DNA of 64,000 nucleotides from Streptomyces sp. H27-H1 (GCF_026627445.1 NZ_JAPNLJ010000036.1:30808-94807); one strand, 5' to 3'. Positions 1 to 8,681 are shown, counted from the first letter of the stretch. Numbers and translations: made by a program. Notes: generated by a model not told the origin, from the sequence alone.

Positions 1-1
1 G

Positions 2-172
2 TTCACCTCCTCGTACAGCGACAACGGCGGTCAGTGCGTCGAGGTCGCCACCAACCTCGCCGCCGCACGCGGTGTCGTGCCCGTCCGGGACTCCAAGCGG
101 GCCGACAGCCCGGTGATCGGCTTCGCCGCAGCCGCGTTCGCGGCGTTCGTGGACGGCGTCAAGGCCGTCTGA
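2..172 (+). CDS. DUF397 domain protein, C-terminal part
   Basis: This is the last 56 codons of a gene that begins before the window. The visible protein contains SSYSDNGGQCVEVA, then VVPVRDSK and a closing AAFV segment, which is the pattern of the DUF397 family. These proteins are short (about 60-90 residues), abundant in Streptomyces, and usually sit next to a helix-turn-helix (XRE-type) regulator; they act with that regulator in developmental control (BldB/WhiJ-type systems). The partner gene would be expected just left of the window. The stop is followed by a strong inverted repeat that separates it from the convergent hydrolase gene. Confidence 0.8.
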   Translation, partial: FTSSYSDNGGQCVEVATNLAAARGVVPVRDSKRADSPVIGFAAAAFAAFVDGVKAV

Positions 173-183
173 CCGCCCGCCAA

Positions 184-208
184 GGCCCCGGGCGCCGTGC
201 CCGGGGCC
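184..208. terminator. Bidirectional terminator between convergent genes
   Basis: A perfect 10-bp stem (GGCCCCGGGC, 184-193, with its complement at 199-208) encloses a 5-nt loop. It lies between the stop of the DUF397 gene and the stop of the minus-strand hydrolase, so it can serve both. There is no T-run, which is normal in streptomycetes. Confidence 0.6.
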
Positions 209-221
209 CGGCACGGGGTCG

Positions 222-2228
222 TCAGACCGCCGCCCGCGGCAGCCTGCGTTCCCACGTGCGGTGGAAGAGGACTTCGTCGCCCTCGCGGCAGACCACCTCG
301 TTCGAGGTCAGGAAGCCGCCCTCGTCGCAGCTGATCTCGGAGCGGGTCACCACCGAGACGTCCCAGCCCAGCTCCGGCCGGTGCAGCCGTACCGTCCACG
401 TCGAATGGGTGCGGGCCGACAGCGGGTCCGCCTCCTGGATCTCGTACACCTCCAGCGCGTCCTCGCTGAACTCCAGCCCGTCCGGATACACCCGCGTCCC
501 GCCGTACCGGGGGTCGACCTCCAGTCGCCAGGTGCCGCGCGCCACGTCCCGTACGACCAGCCGTTCCGGCCTCGGCGCGTCCAGCGTGGCCGGGTGGACG
601 ACGCGCAGCGGCTCCGACTGCTCCGGGGCCTCGAAGAGGATCGGTTCGCCGTCGGACGAGGGGTCGCGGACGGGGAGTTCCACCGCGCTGCCCGCCGGGT
701 CCAGGATCCAGCCCCGCTCCGAGCCGGCCCGCGGCCAGATCCACGGCCAGTAGGCGGACGAGAGGGCGAGGCGGATGCGGTGTCCCGGCGGGAAGGAGTG
801 GCCGATGCCGTTCAGCTCGAAGACCACGTCCTCGTACGAGCCCACGGGCCACGGCACGGCCTTGTCCCGGCCCATGCGTGCGGACAGGTTCAGCACGCCC
901 CGCGTGACCAGCGTCGAGGACCCGTCGGGGGCCACGTCGCACAGCCGCGCCACGACCTGCCCGTACGGGACGTCCATCCGCAGGCGCAGCCGGACCACCG
1001 GCCGGCCGAGGATCTCCACCGGCCCGGAGCCGTCGCCCACCGGGAATTCGAAGCAGGCCGACTTCGCGTCCTCCTCGCGCTGGTCCGGCGGCAGGTCGGC
1101 GTCGTTGCCGAAGGGGAAGAAGCGGCCCGCGTCCAGGCCCGTGTGCTGCGGTGAGGCCACGACCACCGGCGCGCCCTGGAAGGCGTACGTCACCGGGTCC
1201 ACCCTCGGCGAGGGCCAGGACGGGTCGCCGGCCCACCGGCCCGGCAGGGTCTCGTAGGTGGTCGCGGGCGGGTGCGATTCGGAGATCCACGACCGCAGCA
1301 GCGGTTCCTCCATCACGCCGGTGTCCTTGCCCTTGAGCCAGTGGTCCCACCAGCGCAGGGTCTCCTGGAGGAAGCCGATGGCGGGCCCCGGCGGCAGCCC
1401 GCGGTCGGGGTACTGGTGGGACCACGGGCCGATCAGGCCCCGCACCCGGTCGGCGGGGAGCGCCGAGACCAGCCGCAGCACGGTGTCGCGGTACGGGTCG
1501 TGCCAGCCGCCGACGGCGAGGACGGCCGCGCCGATCGCCCCGTAGTCCTCGCACACGCTGCCGTGGCGCCAGTACGCGTCGCGGGTCTGGTGGGAGAGCC
1601 AGGTGTGGATGAGGGGTTCGACCGCGCCGAGGCGGGAGAGCCACTGGTCCCGCCAGCCCTCGCCCGCGTAGAGCGGGTCCGGGGGGCGGGAGGCGAAGGC
1701 GAGCATGGTCGCCGCCCACGCGTGCATGTCGACGGCGAGCAGCGAGCCGCCCATGTAGTGGACGTCGTTGTCGAAGCGGTCGTCCGTGGAGCAGACGGTG
1801 ACGACCGCCTTGAGCGGCTCAGGGGCGAGGGCCGCGATCTGCAGGCTGTTGAAGCCGCCCCAGGAGATCCCGAACATCCCCACGGACCCCGAGCACCAGG
1901 GCTGGGCGGCCAGCCACTCCACCACCGCGACCCCGTCGGCGAGTTCCTGGGCGTCGTACTCGTCGCCCGGGTCGCCGCCGCTGCAGCCGTGGCCGCGCAC
2001 GTCGACCCGTACGGAGGCGTAGCCGTGGCCGGCGTACCAGGGGTGGCGCTGCCAGTCGCGCGGGGCGGTCCAGTCGGTGAGCCGGTACGGGAGGTACTCC
2101 AGCAGGGCCGGGACGGGCTCGTCCGTCACCGGCCGCCAGATGCGGGCGTACAGCTCGGTGCTGTCCCGCATGGGGATCCGGACGTCCTCGTGGGTGGTTC
2201 CGTAGGGGAAATCGGTACGGATGATCAT
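222..2228 (-). CDS. CocE/NonD family hydrolase (peptidase S15 type)
   Basis: A 668-residue alpha/beta hydrolase of the X-Pro dipeptidyl-peptidase / cocaine-esterase superfamily. The nucleophile elbow is GISWGG with Ser122. The other triad members are probably Asp244 in GGWHDPYRD and His271 in GPWSHQ. An oxyanion region (EYLPYR, about residues 44-49) and DVRGHGCSGG (about 76-85) precede the serine, and the C-terminal half is the usual jelly-roll domain. No signal peptide is visible, so it is probably cytoplasmic. The ATG is preceded by a purine-rich GAGAGAG. The substrate cannot be told from sequence; amide or ester hydrolysis is the family activity. It follows the POT-type peptide transporter gene in the same direction, with about 90 bp between them, so a role in using imported peptides is plausible but inferred. 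Confidence 0.85.
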   Translation of the reverse strand: MIIRTDFPYGTTHEDVRIPMRDSTELYARIWRPVTDEPVPALLEYLPYRLTDWTAPRDWQRHPWYAGHGYASVRVDVRGHGCSGGDPGDEYDAQELADGVAVVEWLAAQPWCSGSVGMFGISWGGFNSLQIAALAPEPLKAVVTVCSTDDRFDNDVHYMGGSLLAVDMHAWAATMLAFASRPPDPLYAGEGWRDQWLSRLGAVEPLIHTWLSHQTRDAYWRHGSVCEDYGAIGAAVLAVGGWHDPYRDTVLRLVSALPADRVRGLIGPWSHQYPDRGLPPGPAIGFLQETLRWWDHWLKGKDTGVMEEPLLRSWISESHPPATTYETLPGRWAGDPSWPSPRVDPVTYAFQGAPVVVASPQHTGLDAGRFFPFGNDADLPPDQREEDAKSACFEFPVGDGSGPVEILGRPVVRLRLRMDVPYGQVVARLCDVAPDGSSTLVTRGVLNLSARMGRDKAVPWPVGSYEDVVFELNGIGHSFPPGHRIRLALSSAYWPWIWPRAGSERGWILDPAGSAVELPVRDPSSDGEPILFEAPEQSEPLRVVHPATLDAPRPERLVVRDVARGTWRLEVDPRYGGTRVYPDGLEFSEDALEVYEIQEADPLSARTHSTWTVRLHRPELGWDVSVVTRSEISCDEGGFLTSNEVVCREGDEVLFHRTWERRLPRAAV

Positions 2229-2317
2229 CGAAGCTCTCTCGCCAATCGCCTCGGGACGGTCAGTGGACAGCGGGCGTCGGTGGACAACGGACAGCGGGCG
2301 TCAGCGGACGGCAGGAG

Positions 2318-3835
2318 TCAGTGGACGGGGTGCATCGTGCGCTTGAGCCACGGCGCGAGCGCGATCACGGCCAGTCCCACCGCGACGGCGATGGCGCCGT
2401 TGACGCCGAAGTAGGCGGGGTTGGAGACGTGGCCGTAGATCTTGACCACCTGCGCCTGGATGCCGTTGGCCAGGGCCAGGGAGAGAAACCACAGCGCCAT
2501 GGTCTGGCTGGCGAACGCCTTCGGCGCGAGCTTCGTGGTGGCCGACATGCCGGAGGTCTCCAGCAGGACGTCGCCGAGCCCGAGCAGCAGGTACGAGCCG
2601 ATGATCCACCAGGCGGCCATCTTGTACGCGTCACCCGTGTGCCCCGAGGTCGGGACGACCATCAGGAGGAAGGACAGCCCGCCCAGGATCACACCGATGG
2701 CGATCTTGTTGGAGGCGTGCGGCTGCCGGCGGCCCATCCGGACCCACAGCCCGGCCACGACCGGGGCCAGGAGCACCTCGAACGCGCCGAGCGCGGAGGC
2801 GTACCAGCCGGCGGGGAAGGTGAAGCCGAGGATCTCGGTCCGGGCGTTCGTCGAGGCGAGCAGCATCATCGTCGAGTACGCCTGGAAGAGGATGAAGTTG
2901 AAGGCCACCGAGGCCAGGAAGAGCACCACGTACGGGCGCAGGCGCCCCCGCTCCGAGGCCGTCACCCGGGGGCTGCGGAACATGATCGCGAAGTACACGA
3001 CCGGTGCGATCACCGAGATCAGGGTGAGCAGGTCGACGAACCGGCCCATCGTCAACCAGCCCAGTACCGCCAGAAGGGTGGCGAGCGCGGCGAAGAGCGC
3101 GATCCCGCCGATGATCTTCATCACAGCCGAGCGCATCGCGTCGGGCGCCAGCGCGAACTCGGCGGAGTGCTTGCGCCCGGCCAGGTGGCGGCGGCCGAGC
3201 ACGTACTGGATCAGCCCCGCGGTCATGCCGACGGCGGCGGCCGAGAACCCCCAGTGCCAGCCCTCGTGCTCGCCGAGCCAGGCGGTGATCAGCGGGCCGG
3301 CGAAGGCGCCGATGTTGATGCCCATGTAGTAGAGGGCGAAGCCGGCGTCGCGGCGCTGGTCGTCCGTCTTGTACAACTTGCCGACCATGCTGGCCACGTT
3401 CGGCTTCAGCAGGCCGGTACCGGCGCTGATCAGGCCGAGGCCCACCCAGGTCATGGCGGCGGTCGGCACGGCCATGGCGTAGTGGCCGCAGGCGATCAGG
3501 ATGCCGCCCCAGAGCACGGCGCGGTACGAACCGAGGATCCGGTCGGCGAGCCACCCGCCCGCGACGGAGACGAGGTAGACCATGGTCCCGTAGGCCGCCG
3601 AGACGGAGGCCGCGGTGGCCGGGTCCATCCCCAGGCCGCCGTTGGCCACCGCGTCCGCGAAGTAGAGGACGAGGATGGCCTGCATGCCCAGGAACGAGAA
3701 GCGCTCCCAGACCTCCAGCCCGGAGAGCGTGGCAAGTCCCCTGGGGTGTCCCAGGAAGGCGTGGTCGTCGCCGGGCGGCGGCTGGTCCGCCTCCGGATCC
3801 GAAGGCTCGTCTATATCGGTAGAAGTTCTGTACAA
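2318..3835 (-). CDS. POT family proton-dependent oligopeptide transporter
   Basis: A 505-residue MFS transporter of the POT/PTR2 family, which imports di- and tripeptides with protons. The N-terminal signature is FLGHPRGLATLSGLEVWERF, followed by FSFLGMQAILVLYF. The PTR2 motif region GLLKPNVASMVGKLY and the block GFALYYMGINIGAF are clear, and about 12-14 hydrophobic segments follow. The open frame runs far upstream, antisense to the prenyl synthase. I place the start at the TTG at 3833-3835, because it is preceded by GGAGAAG at good spacing and lies about 30 residues before the conserved GHPRGL motif; no ATG or GTG is suitably placed. The hydrolase gene follows in the same direction. Confidence 0.85.
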   Translation of the reverse strand: MYRTSTDIDEPSDPEADQPPPGDDHAFLGHPRGLATLSGLEVWERFSFLGMQAILVLYFADAVANGGLGMDPATAASVSAAYGTMVYLVSVAGGWLADRILGSYRAVLWGGILIACGHYAMAVPTAAMTWVGLGLISAGTGLLKPNVASMVGKLYKTDDQRRDAGFALYYMGINIGAFAGPLITAWLGEHEGWHWGFSAAAVGMTAGLIQYVLGRRHLAGRKHSAEFALAPDAMRSAVMKIIGGIALFAALATLLAVLGWLTMGRFVDLLTLISVIAPVVYFAIMFRSPRVTASERGRLRPYVVLFLASVAFNFILFQAYSTMMLLASTNARTEILGFTFPAGWYASALGAFEVLLAPVVAGLWVRMGRRQPHASNKIAIGVILGGLSFLLMVVPTSGHTGDAYKMAAWWIIGSYLLLGLGDVLLETSGMSATTKLAPKAFASQTMALWFLSLALANGIQAQVVKIYGHVSNPAYFGVNGAIAVAVGLAVIALAPWLKRTMHPVH

Positions 3836-4036
3836 AACGCCTTCTCCGGTTGTTTCGGGTCCTCCAGAACATACCGGGATGGATCGGGCGCCGCCCGGCC
3901 GGTACGCGGCCCGTGGCCGGGCGGGCGCCCTGGGTGATCGAAAACAGACCGGATACGCTGGCTTGAGTGATGGCAGCGACACATCGACAATCCATGTGAT
4001 CGTCAAGGTGATCGTCAGCAGACAGGAGTACCCCTC

Positions 4037-5047
4037 GTGACCGTCGTCGGGCCGTTCGGACTGAGCGTGCGGGACAAGGCTCTTGAGACCGATGTCCAGG
4101 CCGCACTGGCCGCCGTCGAGGCGGGTCTGCTGGAAGCCACCAAGAGCGAAGTCCCCTTCATCACCGAGGCCGCACAGCACCTGGTACGCGCCGGCGGCAA
4201 GCGGTTCCGCCCGCTGCTGGTGATGCTCGCCTCCCGATTCGGCGATCCCTACGCGCCCGGGATCGTCCCCTCCGCCGTGGTCGTGGAACTCACCCACCTG
4301 GCGACGCTCTACCACGACGACGTCATGGACGAGGCGGACGTACGCCGCGGCGTGGAGAGCTCCAACGCCCGCTGGGGCAACTCCGTGGCCGTCCTGACGG
4401 GTGACTTCCTGTTCGCCCGCGCCTCGCACATCCTGGCCGACCTGGGCCCCCAGGCCGTACGAGTGCAGGCCGAGGCGTTCGAGCGGCTGGTGACGGGCCA
4501 GATCCTGGAAACGGCCGGCCCGCGCGACGGCCGCGACCCGGTCGAGCACTACCTCGACGTCATCGCCGGCAAGACCGGCTCGCTGATCGCGGTCTCCGGC
4601 CGCTTCGGCGCGATGATGTCCGGCGCCGACGAGTCGGTCGTCGACATCCTGACCCAGTACGGCGAGCGGCTCGGCACCGCCTTCCAGCTCGCCGACGACG
4701 TCCTCGACATCGCCTCCGACTCGCACGAGTCCGGCAAGACCCCCGGCACCGACCTGCGCGAGGGCATCCCCACGCTGCCCGTCCTGCGGCTGCGCGAGAT
4801 GGCGGCCCAGGGCGGCGACCCGGAGGACCTGGCCCTCGTACGGCTCCTGGACGGCGATCTGACGGACGACGTACGGCACGCCGACGCGCTCGCGCGGCTG
4901 CGCGTCCACCCGGCCCTGGAGCAGGCACGCAGGGACACCGTGCGGTATGCGGAGGAGGCACGGGCCACGCTGGCCCCGCTGCCCGACTGCTCCGCGAAGT
5001 CGGCCCTGGTGGAGCTGTGCGACGCCGTGGTCCACCGCGCGGGCTGA
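4037..5047 (+). CDS. Polyprenyl diphosphate synthase (trans-prenyltransferase)
   Basis: A 336-residue class I trans-isoprenyl diphosphate synthase, which condenses isopentenyl diphosphate units onto an allylic primer. The first Asp-rich motif is DDVMD (residues 94-98) and the second DDVLD (220-224). GGKRFRP (53-59) and the GQ and KT elements are also present. In Streptomyces such enzymes make the C45 or similar side chain of menaquinone, so the product would serve the respiratory chain, including the nuo2 genes in this window. Chain length cannot be fixed by eye. The GTG start has AGGAG about 8 nt upstream. It is transcribed away from the POT transporter, from a shared 200-bp promoter region. 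Confidence 0.9.
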   Translation: MTVVGPFGLSVRDKALETDVQAALAAVEAGLLEATKSEVPFITEAAQHLVRAGGKRFRPLLVMLASRFGDPYAPGIVPSAVVVELTHLATLYHDDVMDEADVRRGVESSNARWGNSVAVLTGDFLFARASHILADLGPQAVRVQAEAFERLVTGQILETAGPRDGRDPVEHYLDVIAGKTGSLIAVSGRFGAMMSGADESVVDILTQYGERLGTAFQLADDVLDIASDSHESGKTPGTDLREGIPTLPVLRLREMAAQGGDPEDLALVRLLDGDLTDDVRHADALARLRVHPALEQARRDTVRYAEEARATLAPLPDCSAKSALVELCDAVVHRAG

Positions 5048-5098
5048 CCGCGGGCAGGACCGCGGGCAGGCACCTGCGACTGGGACCAAAGACAGGGG

Positions 5099-5142
5099 CG
5101 AGGGCCCGGCAACCCCTACGGGTGGGGGAGGCCGGGCCCTCG
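5099..5142 (+). terminator. Rho-independent-type terminator after prenyl synthase
   Basis: A perfect 12-bp inverted repeat (CGAGGGCCCGGC at 5099-5110, complement at 5131-5142) with a 20-nt loop, starting about 50 bp after the stop codon. The downstream 180 bp to the next gene show no other clear structure. Confidence 0.6.
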
Positions 5143-5322
5143 TCATGTCATCCCTGGGGCGTACTCACAGTTGGCTCCGGGGGCTGACGCCCCGACCCCC
5201 TCCCCTTTGGTCAGATAGAGGCACATCCCCACCAGATCGGGTGAGAGTGGCGGCGCGGGGTGGACGTGTACACGCAAGACGGGTAGGTCGCCGCCGTACA
5301 CACAGAGGTAGGGCAGACAGAC

Positions 5323-6546
5323 ATGGCAACGAACGCAAAGACCCGCAAGGCCGCTCGGTACGCCGTACCGGTCGCGGTGTTCGGTGTAATCGCCGGCACG
5401 ATCGCGATGGTTCCGGCCTTCGCGAACGCCGGCGGTCCGGACCTTCCCAAGGTGACGGCGCAGCAGCTCATCGAGAAGATCGCCGCCTCGGACGTGCAGC
5501 AGCTGTCCGGCAGCGCCAAGCTCAGCACGGACCTCGGCCTGCCGAGCCTGCCGGCCGGCCTCCTCGGCGGCGGGGGTGTCACCGGAGGCTCCGCCGACCC
5601 GCAGGACAAGGTCGCCCAGCTGGCGAGCGGCACCCACACCTTCCGGGTGGCCGCCGACGGCCCGGACCGCCAGAAGCTCACATTCGTCGACGGCAAGGAC
5701 GAGTACAGCCTCGTCCACAACGGCGACGACGTCTGGGGATACGACTCCAAGTCGAAGGAGGCCTTCCACGAGAAGGCCCCCGCGGACGCGGGCAAGGGGG
5801 ACAAGAGCTCCGATCGCAAGACCGGCGACCGGCTCGCGGCCTCCCCGCAGGAGATCGCCCAGGAGGTCCTGGAGGCCGCCGGGCCGACCACCGACGTCAG
5901 CGTCGGCGACACGGCCCAGGTGGCCGGGCGCGACGCCTACCAGCTGGTCCTGAAGCCGAAGGGGAACGGTTCGACGGTCGCCTCGGTGAAGATCGCGGTG
6001 GATGCGAAGAACGGCGTGCCGCTGCGCGTGCAGCTGCTCTCCACCGACGGCGGCAAGCCGATCGTGGACGCCGGCTTCACCAAGGTGGACTTCGCCAAGC
6101 CCGCCGCCGACACCTTCGCCTTCACCCCGCCCAAGGGCGCCAAGGTGACCGAGGGCGCGGCCGGCGATCACGGCAAGGGCGACGCCGAGGACAAGGGCCT
6201 GGGCGCGCTGGAGTCCATCCCGGGCCTCGGCGGCCTGACCGGCGGCGCCGAGGGCGGCAAGAACGACATGAAGGTCCTCGGCGAGGGCTGGACCTCGATC
6301 GCCCGGATCGAGACCGGCTCGGCGGACACCCTGAAGGGCCTCGACAGCGCGGCGAAGGACAAGAACGCGCCCAAGGGCGCCCAGCAGTTCCTCGACGCGC
6401 TCGGGGAGAAGGTCTCCGGGAAGTTCGGCGAAGGCCGCGTCCTGAAGACCCGCGTGGTCAACGCGCTCATCACGGACGACGGCAAGGTCTACGTCGGCGC
6501 GGTCACCAAGGCCGAGCTGGTGAAGGCGGCCGACGCCAACCAGTAA
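5323..6546 (+). CDS. Secreted LolA-like lipoprotein-carrier-fold protein
   Basis: A 407-residue exported protein. The N-terminus is a classic Sec signal: basic MATNAKTRKAARY, a hydrophobic core, then AFANA with probable cleavage after residue 36. There is no lipobox cysteine. The mature part begins with VTAQQLIEKIAASDVQQLSG and continues with beta-rich segments (TFRVAADGPDRQKLTFVDG, YQLVLKPKG), resembling the LolA/LolB-like domain of actinobacterial secreted proteins often named sigma-E regulatory or LolA-like. The C-terminal part (about 270-407) is Gly/Lys-rich and less typical. Its role in a monoderm bacterium is not known; lipid or lipoprotein handling is a family-level guess. It is monocistronic, with a strong terminator downstream. 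Confidence 0.7.
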   Translation: MATNAKTRKAARYAVPVAVFGVIAGTIAMVPAFANAGGPDLPKVTAQQLIEKIAASDVQQLSGSAKLSTDLGLPSLPAGLLGGGGVTGGSADPQDKVAQLASGTHTFRVAADGPDRQKLTFVDGKDEYSLVHNGDDVWGYDSKSKEAFHEKAPADAGKGDKSSDRKTGDRLAASPQEIAQEVLEAAGPTTDVSVGDTAQVAGRDAYQLVLKPKGNGSTVASVKIAVDAKNGVPLRVQLLSTDGGKPIVDAGFTKVDFAKPAADTFAFTPPKGAKVTEGAAGDHGKGDAEDKGLGALESIPGLGGLTGGAEGGKNDMKVLGEGWTSIARIETGSADTLKGLDSAAKDKNAPKGAQQFLDALGEKVSGKFGEGRVLKTRVVNALITDDGKVYVGAVTKAELVKAADANQ

Positions 6547-6577
6547 CCGACGCCGGCAACCGGCCGGGGCAGGTGCG

Positions 6578-6614
6578 TGAGGGTGGGCAGGGACTGTGTC
6601 CCTGCCCACCCTCA
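6578..6614 (+). terminator. Strong terminator hairpin
   Basis: A perfect 16-bp stem (6578-6593 with 6599-6614) around a 5-nt loop, about 30 bp after the LolA-like gene. It separates that gene from the toxin-antitoxin pair. Confidence 0.75.
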
Positions 6615-6631
6615 TGTCGTTCCGGCCCTTT

Positions 6632-6651
6632 GTACAGCGACCCCGCTGTAC
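6632..6651. promoter_or_regulatory. Palindromic candidate operator of the RHH/Fic-like pair
   Basis: Perfect 7-bp arms GTACAGC and GCTGTAC are separated by 6 bp, ending 10 bp before the ATG of the ribbon-helix-helix gene. RHH antitoxins commonly bind such palindromes to repress their own operon. Assignment as an autoregulatory site is inference from position and symmetry. Confidence 0.5.
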
Positions 6652-6661
6652 CGTGAAAACC

Positions 6662-6865
6662 ATGTCGAGACACGTCACCATCCGCCTGGAAGAAGAGTTC
6701 CACGAACGCCTGAAGGCGCGTGCGGCGGCCCTGGGCACGACGGTCACCGCTCTGATCACCGAAGTCACGGAACGCGAGCTCGACGAGGACCGGAAGAACT
6801 TCCTTTCCGGAATCGAGGAGTTCGCCGACCACTGGGGCTACTTCCAGGAGCGGTTCGGGCATTGA
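6662..6865 (+). CDS. Ribbon-helix-helix (CopG/Arc-like) antitoxin
   Basis: A 67-residue protein, MSRHVTIRLEEEFHERLKAR..., with the short beta strand HVTIRL followed by two helices (residues 9-22 and 29-45). This is the RHH DNA-binding fold of MetJ/CopG/Arc antitoxins. The C-terminal 20 residues (FLSGIEEFADHWGYFQERFGH) would form the toxin-binding tail. The start is the ATG at 6662, not any upstream codon, because the conserved fold begins there and the palindromic operator lies just upstream. Its stop codon overlaps the TTG start of the next gene (TTGA), which implies translational coupling, as expected for an antitoxin-first TA operon. Confidence 0.75.
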   Translation: MSRHVTIRLEEEFHERLKARAAALGTTVTALITEVTERELDEDRKNFLSGIEEFADHWGYFQERFGH

Positions 6866-7278
6866 AGATCACCATGGAGTGGGCATGGACCGCTCTGGCC
6901 CACCATCTCCCGTCCGATCCCGCCGTATGGGATCCCTCCGGAGTGGCCGCCGCCGTGGCCCGGCACCAGAACGACCTCGTCCTGGTCCCCGAGCAGCCCG
7001 CCCCGGACACCGCGTGGCGGGCCGCGGCGTTTCTGCACACGCTCGCGGTGTGCCCGGCGCTGGAATCCCCGATGAACGAGTTCTACGCCGCCGCCGCCAC
7101 CCGCTCGTACCTGCGGGTCGCCGGGGCCAAGCAACTGCCGTCGCCGGAGGAACTCGGTGATCTGGTGGAGGCCGCGAAGCTGGGGCACGCCGATGTCGCG
7201 GCGGTCGCGCAGGAGCTCCGGGCCCGGATGGAGGAGCCGCTGCCGGCCTCGCTGCGGAGCGGCGCGCAGGACACGTAG
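6862..7278 (+). CDS. Fic/Doc-like toxin component with degenerate Fic motif
   Basis: A 138-residue protein starting at a TTG that overlaps the antitoxin stop; an in-frame ATG at 6874 is the alternative. The central part, WRAAAFLHTLAV followed by an acidic turn, NEFYAAAATRSYL and VAG, aligns in pattern with the Doc core (AAAYLY..HPFIDGNKRTA..), and a Doc-like Pro-Ser-Pro-Glu helix follows. The catalytic His of HxFx(D/E)GNxR is replaced (VCPALESPMNEF), and the GNK loop is lost. Streptomyces carry a group of such divergent proteins annotated as Fic-family toxin components next to RHH antitoxins. Whether it still transfers AMP or phosphate is doubtful from sequence; it may act by another mechanism or not at all. 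Confidence 0.6.
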   Translation: MKITMEWAWTALAHHLPSDPAVWDPSGVAAAVARHQNDLVLVPEQPAPDTAWRAAAFLHTLAVCPALESPMNEFYAAAATRSYLRVAGAKQLPSPEELGDLVEAAKLGHADVAAVAQELRARMEEPLPASLRSGAQDT

Positions 7279-7364
7279 AACGCGGTCCGCCGCCGGCCGC
7301 GCACGAGGAGTGCGGGCCGACGGCGGGGGTGTGCGCACTGAGCGGGGACGGTCCGGGAGACCTG

Positions 7365-8681
7365 CTAGAAGGTGATCTTCCAGCTGTTGACGTAGCCGAC
7401 GTCCTGCGCCGCCGCGTCCTTCACCCGGAGGTTCCAGACCCCGTTGGCCACCTCGGAGGAGGCGTTGACGGTGTAGGACTGCACGAGGTTGTCGGCGCTG
7501 CCGCCGGCGCGGTTGTGCAGGTTGTAGACGGTGCCGTCGGGGGCGACCAGGTCGACCACCAGATCACCGCGGTAGGTGTGGACGATGTTCACGTCGACCT
7601 TGGTGGTGGCCGGGGCGTTGCCCGTGACGCCCGAGACCGTGATCGGCGAGTTCACCGCGGCCGCGGGGGAGTCCGGGATGTTCACGTCCGCCGTGTTCTC
7701 GAACGACTGGCCCGGCGGGACCGGGGTGGCCGCACCCAGGTTCCAGATCGCGTAGGCGATGGCGTCCGAGCTGCGGTCCAGGGCGGTGTCGTTGATGTTC
7801 GCCGCGGTGTCGCAGGAGGAGTGGTAGCAGCGGTCGAAGGCCTGACCGGAGGTGCCGCCCCACTTCTGGGCCTGGGCCGCCGTCTTGGTGTAGTCGGCGC
7901 CCGAGAACAGGCCGCCCACCGGGATGCCCGCACTCTTGAACGGCGCGTGGTCGGAGCGGCCGTCGCCCTCGGTCTCGATCTCGGTGGCGATGCCGATGCC
8001 CGCGTAGTAGTTCTTGAAGGTCTGCTCGATGGTCGGGTCGTCGTCGTAGACGAAGTAGCCCGGGTTCGGCGAGCCGATCATGTCGAAGTTCAGGTAGCCG
8101 GAGATCTTCGACTTCTCGGCGGCCGGCAGGTTGTTCACGTAGTACTTCGAGCCGATCATGCCCAGCTCTTCCGCGCCCCACCAGCCGAAGCGCAGGTGCT
8201 TCGTGGGCTGGAGCTGCGCGCGGGAGACGGCCAGCGCGGTCTCCAGGATGGCGGCCGAACCGGATCCGTTGTCGTTGATGCCGGGGCCGGCGTTCACCGA
8301 GTCCAGGTGCGAGCCGGACATCAGGACCGAGTTGGGGTCGCCGCCGGGCCAGTCGGCGATCAGGTTGTAGCCGGTGGCGCCGCTGGAGGTGAAGGTCTGC
8401 AGGCTGGTCGTGAAACCGGCCGCGTCGAGCTTGGCCTTCACGTAGTCGATCGAGGCCTTGTAACCGGGCTTGCCGTGGGCACGGTTGCCGCCGTTGGCCG
8501 TGGCTATGGACTGCAGCTGCGTCAGGTGCGCCTTGACGTTGGCGACCGGGATGTCGGGCGGCGTGGGAGCCGCGGCGACCGAGGCCGGCGAGGCGAGCGC
8601 GGCGGGAGCGGTGGCGGCGAACAGACCGGCGACCGCGATGGCGGTCACGGCGGCCAGACGCCGGGAGACGGACAGGCTCAT
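7365..8681 (-). CDS. Secreted zinc aminopeptidase (M28, SGAP-like) with P domain
   Basis: A 438-residue exported di-zinc leucine-type aminopeptidase, like the S. griseus enzyme SGAP. The signal peptide occupies residues 1-30 (hydrophobic core, then APAALA). Zinc ligands are His125 (SGSHLDS), Asp137 (NDNGSG), Glu172 with the general base Glu171 (WGAEELG), Asp200 (LNFDMIG) and His245 (RSDHAPF). A C-terminal proprotein-convertase-like P domain spans about residues 325-438 (VNIVHTYRGDLVVDLVAPDG through VGYVNSWKITF). The start is the ATG at 8681 with GGAG upstream; a further in-frame ATG at 8747 would add a tail in front of the signal peptide. It supplies free amino acids outside the cell. Confidence 0.93.
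   Translation of the reverse strand: MSLSVSRRLAAVTAIAVAGLFAATAPAALASPASVAAAPTPPDIPVANVKAHLTQLQSIATANGGNRAHGKPGYKASIDYVKAKLDAAGFTTSLQTFTSSGATGYNLIADWPGGDPNSVLMSGSHLDSVNAGPGINDNGSGSAAILETALAVSRAQLQPTKHLRFGWWGAEELGMIGSKYYVNNLPAAEKSKISGYLNFDMIGSPNPGYFVYDDDPTIEQTFKNYYAGIGIATEIETEGDGRSDHAPFKSAGIPVGGLFSGADYTKTAAQAQKWGGTSGQAFDRCYHSSCDTAANINDTALDRSSDAIAYAIWNLGAATPVPPGQSFENTADVNIPDSPAAAVNSPITVSGVTGNAPATTKVDVNIVHTYRGDLVVDLVAPDGTVYNLHNRAGGSADNLVQSYTVNASSEVANGVWNLRVKDAAAQDVGYVNSWKITF

Noticed and set aside
2265..2302. Direct repeat GGACAGCGGGCGTC (2265-2278 and 2289-2302) as a regulatory site
   Set aside because: Two short copies between co-oriented genes, downstream of the POT stop on the transcript; probably chance or slippage. 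Not enough to call a site.
3836..5146. Open frame on the minus strand extending the POT transporter to 942 codons
   Set aside because: The upstream part is antisense to the prenyl synthase, has no conserved sequence, and the POT signature begins shortly after the TTG at 3835. Long antisense frames are normal in DNA of this GC content.
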